Part shown: positions 58,453 through 64,000 of the stretch, in pieces
Numbering within the stretch: position 1 is the stretch's first letter
Layout of the letters: every line of letters starts with the position of its first letter
Origin: Histidinibacterium aquaticum
GTDB lineage: Bacteria; Pseudomonadota; Alphaproteobacteria; Rhodobacterales; Rhodobacteraceae
Reading direction: 5' to 3'
Length of the DNA: 64,000 nt
Assembly: GCF_008710275.1 (NCBI RefSeq)
Contig: NZ_VYQE01000002.1
Location: forward strand, 793,522-857,521
Program-made: the position numbers and the translations under genes
Notes under the pieces: model-generated
What the model saw: only the letters and a program-made list of their open reading frames with translations
Database searches by the model: none
Told to the model about the DNA's origin: nothing

Positions 58453-59622
58453 CTAGAATTGCTGTGAGAACGAGACCTGGACCGTCCGGGTCTCGTCGTA
58501 GTCCTCTTGCAGGCGTACATGCGCCAGCGAGATGTCGAGCCGGCCGATCCCCGTCGCGATCCGGACCGTCACCCCGGCCGAACCCCTCAGGCTGAAGTCG
58601 TCGTCGACCGGTGAGGCCCCGCCCGGGCCGCCGCCCGTGTCGTCGAGGCCCCAGAGGCTCCCGGCATCGAAGAACACGCCGGGAGCGATGCGGTCCGTGT
58701 CGGGAAGGGCATTGGGGAACCACCCCGTGGTCCGGGCCGCCACGAAACGATTGCCGCCGAGAGCCGGTTCACGCCCAACGGCGAGGTCCCGCGGCCCGAA
58801 GCCGGCGAGTTCGAAGCCGCGGATCGAGCCCGACCCCAGGATAAACCTGTCGCCTATGGAGGATGTGCCGCCCCGGCTGTCGATCGCGCCGGCACGAAGC
58901 GTCTGGTTGAGGATGACGTCCCCTCCAAGCAGACGCTGCGTGTAGGCCAGCCCGCCGGTAATCTTGAGGTATCCTTCGTCCGCATCGTCCCTCTTTCCCA
59001 GCTCGAGGCCCAGGTCGAGCCTGACCGACTGCCCGCTTTCTGGATCCCGCAGCACGTAGTCCAGCTCCCCGCCGACCGCCACGCGGTCGCTGGTCCCCGC
59101 GTCCGCCTCGATCAACGCCGAAGCGTTCGGCGCGACATCGTAGATCCGGTCCCGCGACACCAGCAGGTAGCTCGTGGCATCGAGGTCGTCCGTAAGTGTC
59201 CAACCAAGCCCGGCCCGGGCGGAGTTTGCGCTGACGTCGAAGGCGAAGTTGTCGTTGGCCGATTGCTGGCGGGACTCGATCAGCAGGGAGAGACGCGGCT
59301 GGGTTCCGAACAGGTCGTCGCTCCGCGTCAGAAGGCGATAGCGCGTGTCGTTCTCGTCGGCTTCGACCGCAAATTGCAGGTGCTGGTCCCGTCCGAGAAA
59401 CCGCGTCGTCTCGATCCCGAGTCCCACAATGGGACCTCGTTCGCTGTTGTAAGCGAGACGCCCGCTGACCCGGCCGATCGGTTCGCCCAGGCCGGTCTCG
59501 AAAACATCGGCATCGGCAGTCGAGGCCGCATCTTCGTCCTGCGCGAGTGTCGCCACCGGCGCAGTCAGTGCCGTGGCGCAGACCAAAGCCAGGCGCCGGA
59601 AGCGCTGAAAAAAGTTACCCAT
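58453..59622 (-). CDS. Outer-membrane beta-barrel, D15/Omp85-like without POTRA domains
   Basis: 389-aa exported protein. A signal peptide (LALVCATALTAPVATLAQ) and a short acidic linker lead straight into beta-barrel repeats (GRVSGRLAYNSERGPIVGLG, LGWTLTDDLDATSYLLVSRD). FILGSGSIRGFELAGFGPRD holds the RGF motif of loop 6 in Omp85 barrels, and the chain ends in ...VQVSFSQQF with a terminal Phe, as for BAM substrates. There is no room for POTRA domains. The ATG at 59622 gives the proper signal peptide; a longer frame to 59688 does not. It could be a secretion pore partner or a small surface-antigen barrel. Confidence 0.83.
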   Translation of the reverse strand: MGNFFQRFRRLALVCATALTAPVATLAQDEDAASTADADVFETGLGEPIGRVSGRLAYNSERGPIVGLGIETTRFLGRDQHLQFAVEADENDTRYRLLTRSDDLFGTQPRLSLLIESRQQSANDNFAFDVSANSARAGLGWTLTDDLDATSYLLVSRDRIYDVAPNASALIEADAGTSDRVAVGGELDYVLRDPESGQSVRLDLGLELGKRDDADEGYLKITGGLAYTQRLLGGDVILNQTLRAGAIDSRGGTSSIGDRFILGSGSIRGFELAGFGPRDLAVGREPALGGNRFVAARTTGWFPNALPDTDRIAPGVFFDAGSLWGLDDTGGGPGGASPVDDDFSLRGSAGVTVRIATGIGRLDISLAHVRLQEDYDETRTVQVSFSQQF

Positions 59623-59743
59623 GTCCCATCCCCCGTCGTGTCGCGGGGGTATCAGCACGGCCACGGGGCCGGAGGCGCTGCCCCGCAACGGTCCCCTTAC
59701 GCCGATGGTTGCGGGATGCCGGCCGTCGGGTCAAGCTGCGGCC

Positions 59744-60514
59744 ATGAATTCCTTGACCCCCGATGCAGCGGCGGCATTGACGCGGCTTCGCGATACCGCG
59801 GAAGCCTACGACCGATCCTGGTCCTTTTCCCTGGAGGGAGCGGTCGAACGGCGGATGCTGTTCTTCTTCCCCGCCTCGCGGAACGCGACGCGCCGGATCG
59901 CCCGCGCGGCCACGTCGCTGGGTATGCCCGAGACAGCCGTCCGGCGCTGGACGGAGACCGCCCGCGACGCGGATGCCCTCGGGCTCGGCATGACTGACAC
60001 CCGCGGATCGGTTCGGCTCTACACGCAGTTCTGGGACCAGATGGTGGAGCGGGTCCAAGCCGGAGACCTGTCGCCCTTCCCCGTCTACCGCGGGACCAAG
60101 GCCCTCCCGGACGGCAGCCTGCGCGACGACGCCTACCTTTGCGAGCCAATGGCCCCAACGGACCGCATACTCCCGCCGCTGCTGGAGACCTGTGCCGCCT
60201 TCGGCCTGGACGAGCTTGCCGTCGCGCGCGCATTCCGGGCCATCGAGGGCGCTGATTGCATATTTACCCGCACGAGAGGAGCGGGGCGCGACTCCTGGCT
60301 CGTGACGGTGCGCCGGGCCCATCTCGACCGGGAGGCGCTCGCGTCAGCGCTCGAGGCATGGCCTTTGGCCGAAGCCGCGCCGGACCTCCGCGAGGCCGCC
60401 CGGAGCGAGCCCCTGCTCCACGTCGCAGGGGGTACCGATCCGATAAAGGGGCGCTTCCTCAGCTTCTATTTTGAAACCGGCGCCGATGAAGTGTCGCGTC
60501 TGGCCGGGCTCTAG
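59744..60514 (+). CDS. Unrecognised soluble protein
   Basis: 256-aa protein that I do not recognise. It begins SLTPDAAAALTRLRDTAEAY, has MLFFFPASRNATRRIARAAT, GSVRLYTQFWDQMVERVQAG and SWLVTVRRAHLDREALASAL, and ends LHVAGGTDPIKGRFLSFYFE. No signal peptide or membrane segment is visible; it is alternating alpha/beta in appearance. Codon use fits the neighbourhood. It is divergent from the barrel gene and overlaps the adaptor gene tail-to-tail by four bases, so it may belong to the same function as the SecA-like operon, but nothing proves this. Confidence 0.65.
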   Translation: MNSLTPDAAAALTRLRDTAEAYDRSWSFSLEGAVERRMLFFFPASRNATRRIARAATSLGMPETAVRRWTETARDADALGLGMTDTRGSVRLYTQFWDQMVERVQAGDLSPFPVYRGTKALPDGSLRDDAYLCEPMAPTDRILPPLLETCAAFGLDELAVARAFRAIEGADCIFTRTRGAGRDSWLVTVRRAHLDREALASALEAWPLAEAAPDLREAARSEPLLHVAGGTDPIKGRFLSFYFETGADEVSRLAGL

Positions 60515-61254
60515 CCACCGGCGAGGCGGCAGCTCGCTCCGGAGGGGATCGCGAGGTCGGAGTTGTCGATCTCCGCGATCACCGAGAACGTATTGCTGGA
60601 CGCGTCGATGAAGGGGTCGGTCGACCGCACCGTCGCGATAACCTCGTCCCCTGTCAGGTCGACCTCAAGCGGCAGGTCCTCTCCAGCCTGGATCTCGCCG
60701 TAGGCCTCGGTCGGGAAGACCAGTTCGACCTCCAGCGTGCCGAGATCGATCAGCCGCAGAACGGGCTCGGCACCGATGCGTTCGGCCTCCGATACGAAAA
60801 CCTCCGCCACGACACCCGGGAAAGGAGCCGTCAGCCGGGCCTGCTCGATCTGGATGCGGGCGCGCTCAGCCGCAGCCTCGGCCAGCGCGAGCTCGGTCCG
60901 CATCGTCTCCATCTCCTCGCCCGGGATGATGTTGCTGCTCTCGAACCGGGCGGCGCGGCCAATACGCGCCTCCGCCGCCTCTCGCCGGATCTCGGCCTGC
61001 TGCAGATCGGCCCGCAGCAACTCGTCGTCGAGCTGCATCAGGAGGTCGCCTTCGGCCACCAGCTGGGCCCGCTGCACCGGGAGCTCGGTCACGATGCCGG
61101 CCTGCCGGCTGCCAACGTCGCTGCTGCGCGCGGGCACCAGCAGACAGGACAGCGCATCACCACTGACCTGCGCGGCGGCGGAAAGCGGCGGCAACAGAAG
61201 GACAGGCAGAACAAGGCAGGCGGAGGCGCGGCGGGTCAGCGAAAGCAACGTCAT
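60511..61254 (-). CDS. HlyD-type periplasmic adaptor protein (small)
   Basis: 247-aa exported membrane-fusion-type protein. Signal peptide: ASACLVLPVLLLPPLSAAAQ. The mature part shows the lipoyl half (VGSRQAGIVTELPVQRAQLV, AEGDLLMQLDDELLRADLQQ), a short coiled-coil hairpin (IRREAAEARIGRAARFESSN, LALAEAAAERARIQIEQARL), the second lipoyl half (APFPGVVAEVFVSEAERIGA) and a beta-barrel domain (LGTLEVELVFPTEAYGEIQA). It lies nine bases after the SecA-like gene and shares its operon, but there is no RND or ABC pump gene in view. Confidence 0.82.
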   Translation of the reverse strand: MTLLSLTRRASACLVLPVLLLPPLSAAAQVSGDALSCLLVPARSSDVGSRQAGIVTELPVQRAQLVAEGDLLMQLDDELLRADLQQAEIRREAAEARIGRAARFESSNIIPGEEMETMRTELALAEAAAERARIQIEQARLTAPFPGVVAEVFVSEAERIGAEPVLRLIDLGTLEVELVFPTEAYGEIQAGEDLPLEVDLTGDEVIATVRSTDPFIDASSNTFSVIAEIDNSDLAIPSGASCRLAGG

Positions 61255-61263
61255 GGGCTAGTC

Positions 61264-63201
61264 CTATCCGTATCCGATGGTTCTGGCGAGGTTCTGTTCC
61301 CGCAAGAGCGTTTCCCGGCGCGCCTTGCGGGCCACGGCATCGCGCCGCCGGTGAAGAGCCGCGAGGATTGGCCAGCGCAGCCCGGGGACCCGAAGGAATG
61401 CCCTTAGCGTGCGCCAGACCAGAGTCGGCGTCCCCTCCCGGATGGCGCGGTCCTCGCGAGAGAAGGCTCGTTCGTAGCTGCCGGGGTCGCCCTGGCGCCC
61501 TGCCCGACCGAAGAGCTGCCGTTCCATTCGACCCGAGACCATGAAGCTGCCGATGACGACATGAAGCCCGCCGGCCTCGCGCACCGCCGGGGCCAGCCCG
61601 ATATCGGTGCCGCGCCCGGCTAGGTGGGTCGCGAGGGTGATCTGGCCGGGCTGGCCAGCCTCTGCGACGATCTCGGCCTCCTGCGCCTCCGTCAGGGCGT
61701 CGAGCACGGCCACCTCACGCCCCGCGGCGCGGAAGACCCCGGCCAGTTCCGCGACCTCGCTCACGTCGTTGAGGCCGACGAGCACGGACCGCTCTTGCGC
61801 GATGTCGCAGGCGCGGCGGACGATATGGGTCCACTTCGCGGCGCGATCGGGCAGCATCCGCCGCCCGACCGATCGCAGCCGGGGCGGCGCATGAGGCGCG
61901 ATCCGCCGCACCGGCAGCCGGTAGATCGCCCAGAACTCGCCGCTGCATTCCCGTCCGGTCCCGGTCAGACCGGACAGTATCCGATACTGGCGGAAATAGG
62001 TCTGCTGGGTGATCTGCGCGACCGTGTGCATTTCCTCGGTCGGTTCGAGGCCCGCGTCGATCTCGATCAACTGGTGCAGTCCGTAGCCCCACCGGCGATC
62101 CGGCATGAGACGTCCCGTGGACTGATCGATCATCTGCACCTTGCCGTCGCGAATGACATATGCCTCACCCTCGCGAAACATGTGGATCGCAGAGAGCGCC
62201 GTTTCGGCGAGCGAGACGATGTCCTCGCTACCCGCGAGAGGGTGGCGCCATCGGCTTGCCGCATCCTCGAGCCTGTGGAGGCCGACGTCGGTCAGCCGCC
62301 AGGCTCCACGGCCGTCCCGCACGATGTCGCTCGGCGCGGCGAGGCCCGAGGCGAACCGGTGCAAGGCATGGAAGAGCTCCCCCTCCTGGACCGGCAGCGC
62401 GCCGCCCGGCTCGGACAGGATCATCGGAGTCGTCGCGTCGTCGGCGAGGACGCTGTCGATCTCGTCCACGATGGCAATGGCCTGACCCATCTGTCTCGGC
62501 ACCGCGTGGGGATCGCGCGCGGTGCCCCGGCGGTCGCGCAGGTGGTCGAAGACGAAGGTCTTGTTGGCGCCGTAGACGATGTCGGCGTCGTAGGCCCTGC
62601 GCTTGTCTTGGTCCGGCATCTCCTGCGTGATGACGGCGACGCGGAGGCCGAGGCGCGCGGCGATGGGCGCGATCAGCTCGCTATCGCGCCGTGCGAGATA
62701 GTCGTTCACCGTGACCACGTGAACCGAGACCCGCGACCGCGCGGCCGCCAGCGCCGCAAGTCCTGCGGCCAGGGTCTTGCCCTCGCCGGTCCGGAGTTCG
62801 ACGCAGGTCCCCTGAAGCAGCGAGATCGCACAGTCGATCTGGTTGTCTCGCAGCGCCAGTCCGGTCTCGCGCCGCATGACCTCCAGGACATGCGCGATCG
62901 CGGAGGCCCCTCCCCTCCGACGCAAGAGGCTCTCCGCACGGAAGGGCGCCGCACGGAGCGAGTCCTCGAAGGAGGCGTCGTCCAGGTCACGCAGTTCCGT
63001 CCAGACCTCCCGTACCCCGGCCTTCAGCGCAGGAGAGATCCGCGGCGGACGGATCAGCCGCCATGTCAGGTGCTCGTCCAGCATCAGCCGGGCGCGCGAG
63101 AGCCGCGGCACCTTTCGGCGGACCGGCTTGCGGCGGGACCGGGCGAAGGGCCTCAGCGCCGGCGCACGCAGTGGAAGGCGGGGCCAGAGCGCCTCAGACA
63201 C
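61264..63201 (-). CDS. Truncated SecA-like translocase ATPase
   Basis: 645-aa SecA paralogue. Present in order: basic leader, NBD1 with LRTGEGKTLAAGLAALAA (Walker A, about 138-143), VHVVTVNDYLARRDSELIAP and AIVDEIDSVLADDATTPMIL (Walker B), a preprotein-binding region (EGEAYVIRDGKVQMIDQSTG, RLMPDRRWGYGLHQLIEIDA), LSGLTGTGRE, and NBD2 with ATHLAGRGTDIG and RQLFGRAGRQGDPGSYERAF. Compared with housekeeping SecA (about 850-900 aa) the chain stops soon after motif VI, so the helical wing domain and zinc-binding tail are missing; the motor residues look intact. The GTG start overlaps the upstream adaptor gene by eight bases. Confidence 0.87.
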   Translation of the reverse strand: MSEALWPRLPLRAPALRPFARSRRKPVRRKVPRLSRARLMLDEHLTWRLIRPPRISPALKAGVREVWTELRDLDDASFEDSLRAAPFRAESLLRRRGGASAIAHVLEVMRRETGLALRDNQIDCAISLLQGTCVELRTGEGKTLAAGLAALAAARSRVSVHVVTVNDYLARRDSELIAPIAARLGLRVAVITQEMPDQDKRRAYDADIVYGANKTFVFDHLRDRRGTARDPHAVPRQMGQAIAIVDEIDSVLADDATTPMILSEPGGALPVQEGELFHALHRFASGLAAPSDIVRDGRGAWRLTDVGLHRLEDAASRWRHPLAGSEDIVSLAETALSAIHMFREGEAYVIRDGKVQMIDQSTGRLMPDRRWGYGLHQLIEIDAGLEPTEEMHTVAQITQQTYFRQYRILSGLTGTGRECSGEFWAIYRLPVRRIAPHAPPRLRSVGRRMLPDRAAKWTHIVRRACDIAQERSVLVGLNDVSEVAELAGVFRAAGREVAVLDALTEAQEAEIVAEAGQPGQITLATHLAGRGTDIGLAPAVREAGGLHVVIGSFMVSGRMERQLFGRAGRQGDPGSYERAFSREDRAIREGTPTLVWRTLRAFLRVPGLRWPILAALHRRRDAVARKARRETLLREQNLARTIGYG

Positions 63202-64000
63202 GGATCACCCGCAGGAAGAGCCGACGCAGATGGAATGCGACCTGCTCGAAGGCCGTGGCATCGGGCAGGCTCAGGCGTGCCTTGACCCTGGCCCCCGACC
63301 AATCGGTCAGGTCCGTCTCCGTGGCCGCCCAGGCGACGATGGCAGCGTCGAGCGCCATCCCCGGAGCATCCGGCATCTCCGGCACCGGTCCTCCGCGCGT
63401 GGACAGGAGCTGCCGGGGGACCTGCTGCCCCGCGGCCACGACCTGCATCCGGGCAATCGGCAGGGAGAGCGTCGAGGTGTCCGGCAGCAGGAGTTCCATC
63501 CGCCTGACGTCCCCGCCGGGAAATTCCCCGGCATAGGCCGAGGGGAAGGCCAGGACGATTTCCATGCGGCCCGGCGCCTCGATGTGCCCGAGCAGATCGC
63601 CGCGCGTGAGGAAACTGCCGGAGACCGGCGGTCGCCCCCCCTGCCACCGGACGATTCCCTCGGCAGGCGCCGTCAGCTCCCGGCCCGCGTGGCGCAGTTC
63701 CGCCTCGACGAGGGAGCCGCGGGTGAGGACGAGATCGCGCTCCACCGACTGCCGCTCTTCCAGCGGCAGCCCGCCGCGGGAGAGCTTGTCTTCGAGGCTC
63801 GACTGGGTCAGCCGCAGCGACTGGACGCGTGCCTCCTGCGGGCGGTTCGCTACCGTGACGATCACGTCATTTTCCGAAACCGGCGCGCCGTCCTCGAGGG
63901 CACCTGGGAGGATCGTTCCCGCGCTGGCCATCCGAAGCTCGGTGCCGGGAGCGGGCACGACCATGCCCTGCCCCATGGCGTTGAACGGCAGCGGCACCGC
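63194..64000 (-). CDS. HlyD-like adaptor domain protein (5' end outside window)
   Basis: The visible 268 residues run open to the right edge, so this is the C-terminal part of a longer protein. They show a lipoyl-like region (VVPAPGTELRMASAGTILPG, PVSENDVIVTVANRPQEARV), a helical hairpin (VQSLRLTQSSLEDKLSRGGL, VERDLVLTRGSLVEAELRHA), the second lipoyl half (ELTAPAEGIVRWQGGRPPVS, RGDLLGHIEAPGRMEIVLAF) and a beta domain. Such C-terminal modules can follow membrane or peptidase M50 domains, but that part is not in the window. It is the first visible gene of the SecA-like operon. Confidence 0.72.
   Translation of the reverse strand, partial: AVPLPFNAMGQGMVVPAPGTELRMASAGTILPGALEDGAPVSENDVIVTVANRPQEARVQSLRLTQSSLEDKLSRGGLPLEERQSVERDLVLTRGSLVEAELRHAGRELTAPAEGIVRWQGGRPPVSGSFLTRGDLLGHIEAPGRMEIVLAFPSAYAGEFPGGDVRRMELLLPDTSTLSLPIARMQVVAAGQQVPRQLLSTRGGPVPEMPDAPGMALDAAIVAWAATETDLTDWSGARVKARLSLPDATAFEQVAFHLRRLFLRVIRV

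Noticed and set aside
59655-59720. Sequence resembling the cobalamin riboswitch core (GCTGCCCCGCAAC)
   Set aside because: Only about 13 bases match; the GCCACTG block and flanking helices are missing, and neither neighbouring gene is related to cobalamin.
1-64000. CRISPR arrays, tRNA/rRNA genes, insertion sequences, integrases
   Set aside because: Looked for regularly spaced repeats, cloverleaf-like conserved segments and transposase or integrase motifs on both strands; none was found.

Overview
The window is about 64 kb of uniformly high-GC DNA, densely coding, with no transposase, phage gene, tRNA, rRNA or CRISPR array that I can see. The gene families point to an alphaproteobacterium of the Rhodobacterales (Roseobacter/Paracoccaceae type): an smo/mtlK-type polyol ABC operon, a TAXI-TRAP transporter, a tripartite tricarboxylate transporter, a Pel locus and a short SecA-like 'translocase' gene. 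The genus cannot be fixed from sequence reading alone.

Region 1 (1-19 kb) is an envelope/exopolysaccharide locus. It holds a GMC oxidoreductase (cut by the window edge), a GT25 transferase, a DegT-type sugar aminotransferase, GT1/GT4/GT2 glycosyltransferases, an ExoY-like priming sugar transferase, a CelD-like acetyltransferase, an O-antigen-polymerase-like membrane protein, a secreted clan GH-A glycosidase, a Wzz/Wzc-type BY-kinase, a Wzx flippase and a bacterial relative of the GINT1 N-terminal domain. Together they make a Wzx/Wzy-type polymer: priming, assembly, flipping, polymerisation, chain-length control and trimming.

Region 2 (19-31 kb) begins with a CAP-domain protein and an EamA transporter, followed by a rearranged Pel polysaccharide locus: pelF-pelG on the plus strand; a separate GH114/GH166-type hydrolase, a TPR protein and a PelA-type deacetylase on the minus strand; then a shortened PelD-like and a PelE-like membrane protein, and a GalE-family epimerase whose gatekeeper residue is Ser, as expected for UDP-GlcNAc/UDP-GalNAc. 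PelA is split in two, PelD lacks the c-di-GMP-binding GGDEF part, and no PelB porin or PelC is visible.

Region 3 (31-38 kb) is a LacI-controlled polyol ABC transporter (smoEFGK-like) with mannitol dehydrogenase. Region 4 (38-47 kb) is a tripartite tricarboxylate transporter followed by a sugar/sugar-acid catabolic set: two TIM-barrel epimerase-like proteins, an enolase-superfamily protein, a Gfo/Idh/MocA dehydrogenase, a DUF993 aldolase-like protein and a TetR regulator. Two promoters here carry the same operator-like sequence. Region 5 (47-52 kb) is a minus-strand YtfQRT-YjfF-like sugar ABC transporter ending in its GntR/FCD regulator. Region 6 (52.6-55.8 kb) is a TAXI-TRAP transporter.

Region 7 (55.8-64 kb) has a small membrane protein, a cardiolipin-synthase-like phospholipase D, an EEP-family phosphatase, a POTRA-less D15/Omp85-type barrel, an unrecognised soluble protein, and a minus-strand operon of a truncated SecA-like ATPase between two HlyD-type adaptor proteins. 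This last operon is the best candidate for an undescribed system. Across the window, all four solute-binding-protein genes are followed by strong GC-rich stem-loops before their permease or ATPase genes.
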